Shown here: positions 32,059 through 40,773 of the stretch, one piece after another
Position numbering within the stretch: the stretch's first letter is position 1
How the letters are laid out: every line of letters starts with the position of its first letter
Assembly (NCBI RefSeq): GCF_001922345.1
Contig: NZ_CP018812.1
Span: forward strand, 2,927,946-2,991,945
Reading direction: 5' to 3'
From: Paraburkholderia sp. SOS3
GTDB lineage: Bacteria; Pseudomonadota; Gammaproteobacteria; Burkholderiales; Burkholderiaceae
DNA: 64,000 nucleotides
The notes under the pieces: generated by a model
The model's input: the letters and a program-made list of their open reading frames with translations, nothing else
The model's database searches: none
Told to the model about the DNA's origin: nothing
Position numbers and translations under genes: made by a program

Positions 32059-33468
32059 ATGTTGTCGAATCTCGACAAAGCGGCCCGCGATGCGCTCCCG
32101 GCCGAGCACTTTGCCGTGCCTGGCAAGCGCAAATTGCCGATCAATGATGCGAACCATACCCGCCTTGCGTGGGACATGGTCGAGCGCACGAAGGATCTCT
32201 CCGATGAGGAGCGGTCCGAGGCGCGCGCAAACATCCGGCGCCGCGCGAAGGAGTTGGGCATCGACACGACCGAATGGCACGTCACCGCGACCATCTCTTT
32301 CGAGGCGATGGCGCTCGACGTGCCCACGGTCAGCGGGCACCCGAACCGCATGCCGTTCTCAGGCGTGCTCACGCGCATCGATCAGCCCAGCGATGCGCCT
32401 CCGGAAGGATCGACCGGGAAACGGACGATCTTGCCGAAGGCTGTTGCGGAAGCCGCGTTGCCGAGCCTGCTCGGCATGGCGGTGGACTTCAAGCCCGGCT
32501 TCGAGGGTCACGATCGCAAGCGAAAGATTGGCCTCATCACCGGCGCGACCATCGTCGGCGATGCTGTTGAGATTGAAGGCTTTTTCTACGCAAGAGACTT
32601 TCCTGACGAGTGTCAGCAGATCAAGGCCGAAAAGGGAGCGCTCGGGTTCAGCTACGAACTCGACGCCCGCATCCGGGACCTGGACGCCGATCCGTGGGTG
32701 ATTGACTACTGCGTGTTCACTGGCGCGGCCGTGCTCTACAAGGAGCTGGCCGCCTACCGGACCACATCACTGGCCGCCAAGGCCGCACAGGAATTCGATA
32801 TGGACAAGAAGGAACTCGAGGAACTGCTCGCCGCGACGCTGAAGCCGATCTCGGACGCGATCACGGCGCAGGGCAAGGAGCTGGCCGAACTGAAGGCCAA
32901 GGGCGCATCGCTCGGCGGCCCGATCATCGACCAGGTGAAGCCGCACGTCGAGGCGTGCATGGCTTGCGCCGATGCGATGGATGCCGCCGGCGTCGGTTCG
33001 CATCCGACCATGGGGCATGCCGCCGCGCTGCGCAAGATCGGCCGTCACATGGCCGTCGAGGCAGCGATGGGCAAGGTGCCGCACATCTTCAACGACCACA
33101 GCTATTTCGATGCGTCGCCGGAAGCGGCTGCCGCGAAGAAGGACGCTGACGAGAAGGCTCTTGAGGCCGCCGTCGAGAAGGCTGTCGCGCCGCTGAAGAC
33201 CGAACTCGAGGCGGCGAACACGAAGGTCAAGGACCTCGAAGCCAAAGCGTTCAACAATGCGCAGGCGCCGCAGCGCGCGACGTTGCCAGCCGACGTTCAG
33301 TCGTTGCTCGCCAAAGCGAAGATCGAGCCGGAACAGGTCAAGGACGGCGTGCTGTCGACCGATCAGGTCAACACGGTGCTCGACGCCGCTGGACTGCATG
33401 GCCAGAAAGCCATCGAGTTCAAGCTCAAGCTGCGTAGCCAGGGCCTGATGCCCGCCGGCCGCGCCTGA
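32059..33468 (+). CDS. Prohead protease / scaffold-like protein
   Basis: 469 aa. Begins with a DUF6582-like segment (HFAVPGKRKLPINDANHTRL). Residues ~75-240 (HVTATISFEAMALDVPTVSG, SLLGMAVDFKPGFEGHDRKR, KGALGFSYELDARIRDL) resemble phage DUF2213/protease-type domains; the rest is coiled coil (KKELEELLAATLKPISDAI, EKAVAPLKTELEAANTKVKD), scaffold-like. Position right before the capsid gene fits. Confidence 0.75.
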   Translation: MLSNLDKAARDALPAEHFAVPGKRKLPINDANHTRLAWDMVERTKDLSDEERSEARANIRRRAKELGIDTTEWHVTATISFEAMALDVPTVSGHPNRMPFSGVLTRIDQPSDAPPEGSTGKRTILPKAVAEAALPSLLGMAVDFKPGFEGHDRKRKIGLITGATIVGDAVEIEGFFYARDFPDECQQIKAEKGALGFSYELDARIRDLDADPWVIDYCVFTGAAVLYKELAAYRTTSLAAKAAQEFDMDKKELEELLAATLKPISDAITAQGKELAELKAKGASLGGPIIDQVKPHVEACMACADAMDAAGVGSHPTMGHAAALRKIGRHMAVEAAMGKVPHIFNDHSYFDASPEAAAAKKDADEKALEAAVEKAVAPLKTELEAANTKVKDLEAKAFNNAQAPQRATLPADVQSLLAKAKIEPEQVKDGVLSTDQVNTVLDAAGLHGQKAIEFKLKLRSQGLMPAGRA

Positions 33469-33492
33469 CGCGTCCTCTCCGAATCACCCGCT

Positions 33493-33514
33493 AACCCGCT
33501 TCGGCGGGTTTTTT
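33493..33514 (+). terminator. Terminator before the capsid gene
   Basis: AACCCGC-TTCG-GCGGGTT followed by TTTTC. Partial termination here would raise capsid over upstream transcripts only if a promoter lies downstream; none was identified. Confidence 0.75.
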
Positions 33515-33533
33515 CATTTCTGGAGCATAGAAC

Positions 33534-34520
33534 ATGGGTGTTGAAGCCAAACTGTTGAGCCTCGACGCGGCAGCCGACTTCCTCGGTACGGGCGCGATCG
33601 AAGTTCCCGAGTTCGATCGCGAGATCATGGACGTCGTTCGCCGCTCGTCCATTCCCCTGCAGCGCATCGAATCCCGCCCGGCGACGGGCCATCCGCACCG
33701 CTACTTCGAACAGACCGCAATCGCGCAGGCGGCGGCCGTCGACCCGCGCAACCTCGCGGCAACCGCGACGGGCCCGACGCGCGTCGAGCGGCCGGCGTTC
33801 ATCAAGGCGATGACCGCACAGTCGAACCTGTCGCTGTTCGACAAGGACGTGACCGAGCAGCAAGGTCAGTTCGCATCGGTGGTGGCGAAGGACGTCGACG
33901 ACGTCATCAGCGCGATCGAGATCCTGCGCGCGCAGATGTTCTGGGCCGGCACCGACACGAGCATGTCGGCGCCGACCACGCTGCAGTGGATGGGCGGCCT
34001 CGCCCAGATCACGCAGCAGTCCAACTGCGCGCTGGGGGCCTCGATCATCGACGCGATCAAGACGGAAGTCGCGACGATGGTGGCGAACCAGAACTTCGTG
34101 GTGCGGCCGACGGCGGTCTACATGAACCCGATCCTAGCCGACTACATCGATCAGGAAGCGAAGGCCTCGCGCATCACGCTGGACTCGATGGAAGTCGTGG
34201 CCGGCGTCACGGTCGCGGCGATCTCGACGCAGGTCGGCAAGCTGCCGATCATCGGCGACCCGTTCATGCCGACGGACACGACCGGCAAGTACGGCTTCTC
34301 CACCCCGGCGAGCGGCAAGAACTATTACGCCGCGATCCTGATGGAGTCGGAAGTCGAGAATCCGGTGATCTCGGGCAAGGAATACAACCCGAACCCGCGT
34401 CTCTTCCAGCTCGGCCTCGTCGGCAACCTCGCTGGCCAGTTCGTCGGCGTGAAGTTCGACACGATCATCTTCAAGGGCGCGTCGTATGCCCATGCGGTGG
34501 TCTGCGTGAACCGTCCGTAA
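33534..34520 (+). CDS. Major capsid protein
   Basis: 328 aa with GGAGC upstream. EVPEFDREIMDVVRRSSIPL, QSNLSLFDKDVTEQQGQFAS, NFVVRPTAVYMNPILADYID and GLVGNLAGQFVGVKFDTIIF fit an HK97-fold capsid (DUF-type encapsulin-like, as in Mu-related phages). Codon use is strongly GC-biased, in line with high expression. Confidence 0.88.
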   Translation: MGVEAKLLSLDAAADFLGTGAIEVPEFDREIMDVVRRSSIPLQRIESRPATGHPHRYFEQTAIAQAAAVDPRNLAATATGPTRVERPAFIKAMTAQSNLSLFDKDVTEQQGQFASVVAKDVDDVISAIEILRAQMFWAGTDTSMSAPTTLQWMGGLAQITQQSNCALGASIIDAIKTEVATMVANQNFVVRPTAVYMNPILADYIDQEAKASRITLDSMEVVAGVTVAAISTQVGKLPIIGDPFMPTDTTGKYGFSTPASGKNYYAAILMESEVENPVISGKEYNPNPRLFQLGLVGNLAGQFVGVKFDTIIFKGASYAHAVVCVNRP

Positions 34521-34583
34521 TACGGGCGGATTCGTGTTGGAAATGGGCGCTTTCGGGCGCCCATCTGCATTTTGAGGACGTCA

Positions 34584-34808
34584 ATGAAGGTCTACAAACC
34601 CGGCGCGCGTGGCAGGCAGCGTCAATACGTGCAGCCCGGTTCGGAATTCCCGGTGGCTCACTTCATGGACGAAAGCGGCAAGCCGAAACTCTTCACCGTC
34701 ACCTTCACGGAAGGCGCTGCTGAAGTTGACGACACGCTCGGCCAATACATGCTGGATAAGGGCATCGCACGCCGATCGCCGATCCTGCTTCCCGGAGATT
34801 TCGCATGA
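34584..34808 (+). CDS. Hypothetical head protein, 74 aa
   Basis: ATG 34584 with TGAGGA upstream. YKPGARGRQRQYVQPGSEFP, TVTFTEGAAEVDDTLGQYML: small beta protein of the head module. A GGGCGC...GCGCCC hairpin precedes it (34543-34563). Confidence 0.7.
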   Translation: MKVYKPGARGRQRQYVQPGSEFPVAHFMDESGKPKLFTVTFTEGAAEVDDTLGQYMLDKGIARRSPILLPGDFA

Positions 34809-35101
34809 GCGTCGCCGCACAAATCGTCGTCGCTGCGCAGACCGCGGCCGCCAACTCGGTACCGATCCAGCGCACCGTCTCCGATGGTCCTTTCACTGTT
34901 GTCGCCGGTGGCCTCGGTTCGGGCGAGACGGTCACGATGCAGGTGCAGGACGCGTCCGGCAACTGGCAGAACGTTCCGTCCGCGATCGCGCCTCAGTTGG
35001 GCAGCACCGTGCCGGCGCTGGTCATGGCGTACCCGGGCATCTTCCGTTTCGCAAAAACAGCTACCGCCGCCGCGGTAGGCGTTGTCCTGTATTCGATCTG
35101 A
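34805..35101 (+). CDS. Hypothetical beta-rich virion protein, 98 aa
   Basis: Overlaps the previous gene by ATGA. DGPFTVVAGGLGSGETVTMQ and SGNWQNVPSAIAPQLGSTVP suggest an Ig-like decoration domain. Function by position only. Confidence 0.65.
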   Translation: MSVAAQIVVAAQTAAANSVPIQRTVSDGPFTVVAGGLGSGETVTMQVQDASGNWQNVPSAIAPQLGSTVPALVMAYPGIFRFAKTATAAAVGVVLYSI

Positions 35102-35104
35102 GCC

Positions 35105-36037
35105 ATGCCTAGCGCTTACATCCAGCAAGCCGACTACGCTACCTACGGTTTGCCGACCAGCACGAACGCGGCGCAGGTCACGCAGGCGAGTGAACTGATC
35201 GACGGCTATCTGCGCCGCCCCGAGGGACTGATCTATGTCCCCGACTCGACAGGGCAGCCGTGCTACATGGCCGCGCTGAGTCCGGAACTCACGTTCGAGG
35301 CGCAATCATCGTTCGGCCCCGGAAATGGCATCACCGTCGACGTCAGCGGCCCGACGGCGATGCTGCAGGTCGGCGATTGCGTGGTGCTGGACCGCGCCAA
35401 TGAGGATCTCGTCGAGGCGGTTCAGATCACCAGCATCAACGGGCAACAGCTGACACTCGGCACGACGGCGGCGAACGTGCCGAACGGCGTCATGTTCGAG
35501 CACGCGGCTGGCTGCACGATGGAAACCGGCCTGCTGATCACCGAGAAGCGCTATCTGCCGAAGAATCGCAGCGAGATCTCGCTCGCGAAGGTGCCAGTCG
35601 CGCGCATCGTGGGCGGCACCGGGCGATACGGATACGGGCGCCGTGGCGATCAGGCGAGCTACAACACCGACAATTTCAACCTGCTGGCGTCGCTGATGAA
35701 GTTCGGCGGACCGCCGGCATGGGAAATATGGCCGGCAAACACGGCGGCCGGCATCGAGGCAGAAACCGGTCAGGTGTGGGTGCCTGCCGGCATCATGCTG
35801 GCGTACTACAGCGAGATCAAGGCGCGCTACGTGGCAGGGTTCCAGTATTCGAACCTGCCGTCCGTCGTCAAGATGGCGTGCGCGCAGATCATCACCTCGC
35901 TCGCGGCGCTGCCACCGCTCGGTAATGTCCGCATGTATCAGGCCGGCGACACGAAGATCGAACAGTTCACCGCAAGCCTGTTCGGCGAAGACGTCAAGGC
36001 GATGCTCGGACCGTACCGCGCGCGGATGTTCGCATGA
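35105..36037 (+). CDS. Head-tail connector-like protein
   Basis: 310 aa. Starts with a helical connector pattern (SAYIQQADYATYGLPTSTNA, ASELIDGYLRRPEGL), a beta domain (VGDCVVLDRANEDLVEAVQI), then SEIKARYVAGFQYSNLPSVV and ACAQIITSLAALPPLG, as in gp6-like adaptor proteins with an inserted domain. Overlaps the next gene by ATGA. Confidence 0.75.
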   Translation: MPSAYIQQADYATYGLPTSTNAAQVTQASELIDGYLRRPEGLIYVPDSTGQPCYMAALSPELTFEAQSSFGPGNGITVDVSGPTAMLQVGDCVVLDRANEDLVEAVQITSINGQQLTLGTTAANVPNGVMFEHAAGCTMETGLLITEKRYLPKNRSEISLAKVPVARIVGGTGRYGYGRRGDQASYNTDNFNLLASLMKFGGPPAWEIWPANTAAGIEAETGQVWVPAGIMLAYYSEIKARYVAGFQYSNLPSVVKMACAQIITSLAALPPLGNVRMYQAGDTKIEQFTASLFGEDVKAMLGPYRARMFA

Positions 36038-36390
36038 GTTCGTTTATCTATCCGCGCACTGTGACGGTCAGTCGACCGGACTCGGACCTCACGCCCGGGT
36101 ACACGTCGGACTACAGCGGCGTGGAACCGGCTAATGAGACGATCGTCGCGACAGGTCTGCCGGCGTCGATCCAGTTGAAGAAAGGGAAGGGTCGGCCCGA
36201 TGCCGGGCTACCCGCAGACGCGGTCGAGAAGACGCTGTGGACCGTGTTCATTCCGAGGGGCGCTGCGCAACTCGGCCTGATCCGGACGAACGACATCGTC
36301 ACAGACGACCTTGGCGAGCGGTATCAAGTTTCTGCCCCCTACTGGAATTCGCTAGGATATGCGCTCCAAGTCGAACTTCTGGAGCCGTAA
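36034..36390 (+). CDS. Head closure protein
   Basis: 118 aa. SFIYPRTVTVSRPDSDLTPG, GLPASIQLKKGKGRPDAGLP, IRTNDIVTDDLGERYQVSAP match the small beta-barrel head-tail joining (stopper) proteins. TAATG junction with the next gene. Confidence 0.75.
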   Translation: MSSFIYPRTVTVSRPDSDLTPGYTSDYSGVEPANETIVATGLPASIQLKKGKGRPDAGLPADAVEKTLWTVFIPRGAAQLGLIRTNDIVTDDLGERYQVSAPYWNSLGYALQVELLEP

Positions 36391-37211
36391 TGGCTGACTA
36401 CTCCGATGTGATGAACACGCTCGGCGCTCTCGCTGGCGAAGCGATGTATCCGAACGGCATCGGACAGCCGAGCGTGGCAGACGTCGCGGTCGTCGTGCGG
36501 TCCGGTTGGCCTGTTCCGCAGCAGCTGAAGACGCTCATGGCTGAAGGCAAAGCCATGATCACCATCTACGGCATGCCCGGCATGGGGAAGAACACCACGC
36601 GGTTCCTCGGCGACGACGATGCGCAGACGACGATCCCGGATCCTGAACTCGCCATCAACATCTCGGCGAATCAGGTAACCATCGGCGGCGAGATCAACCC
36701 GGGCGAAGCGGCAACGATCCGGGTCAATTACGTGCCGTACAGCTACGGCGTGCAAGCCGGCGACAGCGTCGAAACCATCGCGGCCGCGCTGGCCGCAATG
36801 ATTCCCGGAGCGTCGGTCGACGGCGCCGTTATCACCATCGAACGCGTTTTTGACCTCGCAGCCGCGATCTCGGTGCCGGTCACCGTGTATCAGGAAATCG
36901 GGCGTCAGGCGCAGGTGTTCATGGTCGTCGTCTGGACGCCATCGGAATCGCTGCGCGACGCGATTGCACGGCCGCTGGAACTGGCATTCAAGAAGAATCC
37001 GCGCATCGTCATGCCCGACAACACATGGGCGAGACTGCTCCATCGCGGCATCACGCAGTCGGACGGCTCGGAAAAGCAGCAGATCTATCGACGCAACCTG
37101 CTGTACGAGGTCGAATACGCGCTCACCGAGCCGATCACCCAGAACACCGTGACGAACTTCGGGGTAACGGTCACGCCGACCAACGGCAGTCCGAAAACCT
37201 TCAACATCTGA
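36390..37211 (+). CDS. Hypothetical tail-neck protein, 273 aa
   Basis: SDVMNTLGALAGEAMYPNGI, ITIYGMPGMGKNTTRFLGDD (a P-loop-like string that is probably not an ATPase), ITIERVFDLAAAISVPVTVY, and LLYEVEYALTEPITQNTVTN. A structural protein between head closure and tail genes, as in Mu-like phages; likely tail terminator or neck component. Confidence 0.65.
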   Translation: MADYSDVMNTLGALAGEAMYPNGIGQPSVADVAVVVRSGWPVPQQLKTLMAEGKAMITIYGMPGMGKNTTRFLGDDDAQTTIPDPELAINISANQVTIGGEINPGEAATIRVNYVPYSYGVQAGDSVETIAAALAAMIPGASVDGAVITIERVFDLAAAISVPVTVYQEIGRQAQVFMVVVWTPSESLRDAIARPLELAFKKNPRIVMPDNTWARLLHRGITQSDGSEKQQIYRRNLLYEVEYALTEPITQNTVTNFGVTVTPTNGSPKTFNI

Positions 37212-37218
37212 GGCATCC

Positions 37219-37440
37219 ATGGCATCCAGGCAAACCGATGCAGTTACCGATACGCAAGAGACGTCGGGCGAAGTAGCGCAAGCCGAAAATGCGCCCGCGA
37301 ACACGCTCGGCCACTACCTCATCGTGCGGCACGCCTTTGGCACCTATCGCAAAGGAGACGCGATCCGCGATGAGGCAACGATTGCGGCGGTCCTCGCCAA
37401 TGCCGTGCAGGCTCGCAACGTGCACAAGGTGCTTGATTGA
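37219..37440 (+). CDS. Hypothetical protein, 73 aa
   Basis: LGHYLIVRHAFGTYRKGDAI and IAAVLANAVQARNVHKVLD: small mixed domain after a disordered N-terminus. Coupled to the next gene by TTGA. Confidence 0.65.
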   Translation: MASRQTDAVTDTQETSGEVAQAENAPANTLGHYLIVRHAFGTYRKGDAIRDEATIAAVLANAVQARNVHKVLD

Positions 37441-37673
37441 GCGCCGATCTGAACCGTCCGGCTGCCGCGGCACTGAGGCTCGCTGTCGATCGCTTCGTCG
37501 GACAGGAAGCGACGCCGCAAGTCTGCGTGCGCATCAAGAAAGCCTTCATCCAGATCATGCGCGAGCAGTTCGGCGTCGACTGGAGCCGGCACGCGTGGCA
37601 GATTCAGGTCTCGTTCGTCGACGGCAAGAAACCGAACCTCCATATCCCGCCGCGCCTGCTGATGCGCACCTGA
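37437..37673 (+). CDS. Hypothetical protein, 78 aa
   Basis: TTG start overlapping the previous stop. ALRLAVDRFVGQEATPQVCV and HAWQIQVSFVDGKKPNLHIP: small alpha/beta protein before the tail sheath gene. Confidence 0.62.
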   Translation: MSADLNRPAAAALRLAVDRFVGQEATPQVCVRIKKAFIQIMREQFGVDWSRHAWQIQVSFVDGKKPNLHIPPRLLMRT

Positions 37674-37694
37674 TCTTCTCTCACTTCCGCACCT

Positions 37695-37750
37695 AAGCCG
37701 CCCTCGAGGCGGCTTTTTTATTTCCGGCCCGCCTTGCGCGGGCTTTTTTA
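37695..37750 (+). terminator. Tandem terminators before the tail operon
   Basis: AAGCCGCC...GGCGGCTT followed by TTTTTT (37695-37719), then GCCCGCC-TTGC-GCGGGC followed by TTTTTT (37727-37750). Two strong hairpins in 56 bases separate head and tail modules. Confidence 0.85.
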
Positions 37751-37765
37751 CGCCCGGAGCAAACG

Positions 37766-39760
37766 ATGCCCGTCTTTCAAGCTGGTCAGATCAATCAGAC
37801 CGCACTGCAGGCGCCGGACCTGTACGTCATCATCCAGCCGCCCAGCGTCGCGTTCATTAACGGCGTGGCGACCGATGGCCTCGGTCTGGTCGGCGTCGGT
37901 TCGTGGGGTCCCGTCAATGCGCCGATGATGGGTGTCGGCAATGGCGCGCAGGCGCAGCAGCTGATCGGCCCGGTCACGAACCGCCTGCACGACATCGCGA
38001 CGGCCGTTGCGATCGGCGACCTGAACAACGTCCAGAACTACATTCTGGTGCGTGTGACGGACGGCACCGATACGGCCGCCAGCGCACAGCTGAAAGACAC
38101 CGCCGGCTCGCCGGTCACCGGCATGACGCTCACCGGGATGTACACGGGCGTCGTCGGCAATGGCATCACGGCGGCTATCACGGCGGGCACCGCTGCGAAC
38201 ACGTACAAGCTTTCTGTCACGCGTTCCGGCTTCACGCCGGAGGTGTTCGACAACGTGGGCATGGGCGTGAGCGGTGGCACGGTCACGCCGGGCACTGGCT
38301 ACACGTCGGTGCCGACGCTGAGCCTGTCCGCGCCGCAGGCGGCCAACGGTGTGCAGGCTGTTGGTTCGATCAGCCTCAAGGTCCTGTCGGCGGCCGTCGC
38401 TGCTGCGGGTACGGGTTTTCAGACGGGTGACACGCTCACGCTGCCGAATGGCGTCCTGCTGACCGTGACCGCCAATGCCGGCGCGATTACCGCGCTTGCC
38501 GTCACGAACGCTGGCGCGCTCACGAGCGGCTCGGTACCGGCAAATCCGGTGTCGCCGTCCGCGACCTCGGGCGCCGGCACTGGCGCGACGGTCACGCTGA
38601 CGTGGGGCCTCGGTGCATTCACGGTTAGCAATGCCGGCAACGGCTACACGAGCGCCACCGCGACGCTCACGGGCGGCGGCGCCACGGCGCCGGGCTCGAT
38701 CGCCCTGACGGTCAGTGTGTGGCTGAACCTCGTGAACGCCGTGAACAACGGGCAATCCGGGTTGCGCGGTCCGTCGCAGAACGTCATCGCGACGCTCGGC
38801 ACGTCGCCGAATGTGCCGAACCTCACGGCGACCTACCAGCTGTCGGGCGGCACCGATGGCGCTGCAGGCGTGTCGGACAACACGCTGCTCGGCGCCGATG
38901 GCCTTGTGCGCTCGGGCATGTATGCCCTGCGCAAATCGGGCGCACAGGTCGGCAACCTGATCGACTGTACGAGCCAGAACACATGGAGCGCGCAGCTCGC
39001 CTTCGGCCTGCAGGAAGGCATCTATTTCCACGGCGCGAACCCGGCGGGCACCAGCATCACGGACAGCGCGACGAATCTCGCGAATTCTGGCGTGGACGGG
39101 TATGGCTTCATGTGCCTGGTAGGCGACTGGACGTTCTTCAACGATACGGTCAACGGTGTCCAGCGCATGGTCTCGCCGGCGACGTACACGTCGGCGCTTC
39201 AGGCCGCGACGAGCCCCGAGCAGTCGATCCTGAACGCTCCAATCAACGGCATCATCGCGACGCAAAGTAGCCTGCAGAACCTGACGTATAGCGACGCGGA
39301 GATCGCGCAGTGCTCGACGTCGCGTCTCGATGTCGTGACGCTTGGCGCGCCGGCGGGCAGCATCTTCGCGTGCCGCACCGGCCAGAACGCGAGCAGCAAT
39401 AGCGCAACGAATGGCGACAACTACACGCGCATGACGAACTACATCGCGTTCACGATCGCGAGCGCGTTCGGGTATGTGCCGGGCAAGGTGCAGACGATCA
39501 ACCTGCGCCGCAACGTGAAGGGCGCGATGGACGCGTTCTTCGCGAACCTGCAGACCAACAACATGATCGGCAACGTCAACGCGCCGACACAACCCGGCTG
39601 GTCGGTGGAAATCGACGCGAAGAACAACCCCTTCAGTCAGGTCGCGCTCGGCTACATGCAGGCGCTCGTGAAGGTGACCTACCTGTCGATCGTCCGCTAC
39701 TTCCTCGTGAACATCGAGGGCGGTCAGACCGTGACCGTAACGCCTGTCCAGAACCCCTAA
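37766..39760 (+). CDS. Contractile tail sheath protein with inserted domain
   Basis: 664 aa, larger than usual Mu-type sheaths (~490). N-terminal part (residues 1-165: AFINGVATDGLGLVGVGSWG, NYILVRVTDGTDTAASAQL) and C-terminal part (~315-664: SPEQSILNAPINGIIATQ-like string, FVNTAQPGWSV-like end QPGWSVEIDAKNNPFSQVAL) are sheath. Residues ~168-315 form an inserted Gly/Thr-rich beta domain with three related motifs GTGYTSVPTLSL, GTGFQTGDTLTL and GNGYTSATATLTG. It marks this phage as a myovirus. Confidence 0.92.
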   Translation: MPVFQAGQINQTALQAPDLYVIIQPPSVAFINGVATDGLGLVGVGSWGPVNAPMMGVGNGAQAQQLIGPVTNRLHDIATAVAIGDLNNVQNYILVRVTDGTDTAASAQLKDTAGSPVTGMTLTGMYTGVVGNGITAAITAGTAANTYKLSVTRSGFTPEVFDNVGMGVSGGTVTPGTGYTSVPTLSLSAPQAANGVQAVGSISLKVLSAAVAAAGTGFQTGDTLTLPNGVLLTVTANAGAITALAVTNAGALTSGSVPANPVSPSATSGAGTGATVTLTWGLGAFTVSNAGNGYTSATATLTGGGATAPGSIALTVSVWLNLVNAVNNGQSGLRGPSQNVIATLGTSPNVPNLTATYQLSGGTDGAAGVSDNTLLGADGLVRSGMYALRKSGAQVGNLIDCTSQNTWSAQLAFGLQEGIYFHGANPAGTSITDSATNLANSGVDGYGFMCLVGDWTFFNDTVNGVQRMVSPATYTSALQAATSPEQSILNAPINGIIATQSSLQNLTYSDAEIAQCSTSRLDVVTLGAPAGSIFACRTGQNASSNSATNGDNYTRMTNYIAFTIASAFGYVPGKVQTINLRRNVKGAMDAFFANLQTNNMIGNVNAPTQPGWSVEIDAKNNPFSQVALGYMQALVKVTYLSIVRYFLVNIEGGQTVTVTPVQNP

Positions 39761-39788
39761 GCCGTCCATCACCCTGTTGGAGTAAGCC

Positions 39789-40223
39789 ATGCCGCAAAAC
39801 GGTTTAAACCTCGGGCGCGACTACAAGTTCGACATCCTGACGGCGACGGGCCCCCTCGTGCTGCCGACGCTGCTGAACTTCAAGCGCCGCAAGATCAACC
39901 AGAAGCTCACGGTCAAGCCGCTGAACAGCTTGCCAATCCAGCTCAACTTTCAGGAGGGCGGCTGGGAGGGCTCGTTCGAAGTGTCGCGCGCCGATGCGAC
40001 GCTGGACGCCTACTTCGCCTCGATCGAAGCCTCGTATTACGCGGGTGTGAACCAGCCACCCGGCTTTATTCAGGAGACCATCGAAGAAGTGGCCGGCGTC
40101 GTGAGTACTTTCCAGTACCAGGGCGTCGTTCTCTACTTCGAGGATGCCGGTGACGCCGAGGCCGAGAAAAACGTGATCCAGCGCGTGTCGTTTGCTGCCA
40201 GCACGCGCATTCAACTCAACTGA
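39789..40223 (+). CDS. Tail tube protein
   Basis: 144 aa. LGRDYKFDILTATGPLVLPT, LPIQLNFQEGGWEGSFEVSR and TFQYQGVVLYFEDAGDAEAE match Mu gpM-like tube proteins. Immediately follows the sheath gene. Confidence 0.88.
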   Translation: MPQNGLNLGRDYKFDILTATGPLVLPTLLNFKRRKINQKLTVKPLNSLPIQLNFQEGGWEGSFEVSRADATLDAYFASIEASYYAGVNQPPGFIQETIEEVAGVVSTFQYQGVVLYFEDAGDAEAEKNVIQRVSFAASTRIQLN

Positions 40224-40225
40224 CC

Positions 40226-40603
40226 ATGACCGAACTGAACGTTACCGAAACCAGTGGCGACAAGCTGAACGACGAGCTCATGATCACGGGCGATACGCTC
40301 AACGTGCCGGTCGGCGACGGCCGCACGCTCACCCTCACCTACCCGGGCCCGCTCGCGCAATACGACATGGTGCAGGCGATGGGAGCGGAGGCAGCCGACA
40401 ACGCGCGTCTCGTGCGTATGTACCTGCCGCTCATCTACCTGAGTGCGATCAACGACGAGCGTCTCTCGCCGTGCACCACGTTGCGCGAAATGCGCGGCCT
40501 CGTGACCCGTCTCGGCCATAAGGGGCTCGCCGCGCTTCAGCGCGGCGTGAATGCTTTCGACAGGCGCGACGAGAAAGATCTGGTCGATCAGGCAAAAAAA
40601 TAA
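40226..40603 (+). CDS. Tail assembly chaperone, zero-frame product (G type)
   Basis: 125 aa ending DEKDLVDQAKK at a TAA right after the slippery site. Shares all its sequence with the longer frameshift product. Confidence 0.88.
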   Translation: MTELNVTETSGDKLNDELMITGDTLNVPVGDGRTLTLTYPGPLAQYDMVQAMGAEAADNARLVRMYLPLIYLSAINDERLSPCTTLREMRGLVTRLGHKGLAALQRGVNAFDRRDEKDLVDQAKK

Positions 40604-40773
40604 GCCGGGACTCGGGCCTGCGTCAGGTGCTGATGCTGACAAGGTCGGGGGTCCCGTGGGAAGTCGCGACGAAGCTTTCGCGCTCGAATCTCCTGGGCTT
40701 TTGTATTGCCGTCGGCGAGCTTGAGGGCCGCAAGTGGTCGTGGTCACAGATGGAATGGGCGCGCCCTGAATGA
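40226..40773 (+). CDS. Tail assembly chaperone, frameshift product (G-T type)
   Basis: The zero-frame product ends at 40603 (125 aa: TLTYPGPLAQYDMVQAMGAE, YLPLIYLSAINDERLSPCTT). A -1 shift on the A7 run at 40594-40600 continues as ISRDSGLRQVLMLTRSGVPW, then LSRSNLLGFCIAVGELEGRK and ends at 40773 (~181 aa). Such overlapping chaperones precede the tape measure gene in nearly all long-tailed phages; they coat it during tail assembly. Confidence 0.85.
40594..40600 (+). promoter_or_regulatory. -1 ribosomal frameshift slippery site
   Basis: GC-AAAAAAA-TAA: seven adenines directly before the zero-frame stop. A -1 slip re-enters an open frame of ~57 codons that encodes a conserved-looking domain. 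Confidence 0.82.

Noticed and set aside
36390..37211. P-loop-like GMPGMGKNT string suggesting an ATPase
   Set aside because: No Walker B or nucleotide-binding fold follows; the protein sits in the neck module and looks structural.
37748..39790. 680-codon minus-strand frame
   Set aside because: Antisense to the tail sheath gene; high-GC third-position effect only.
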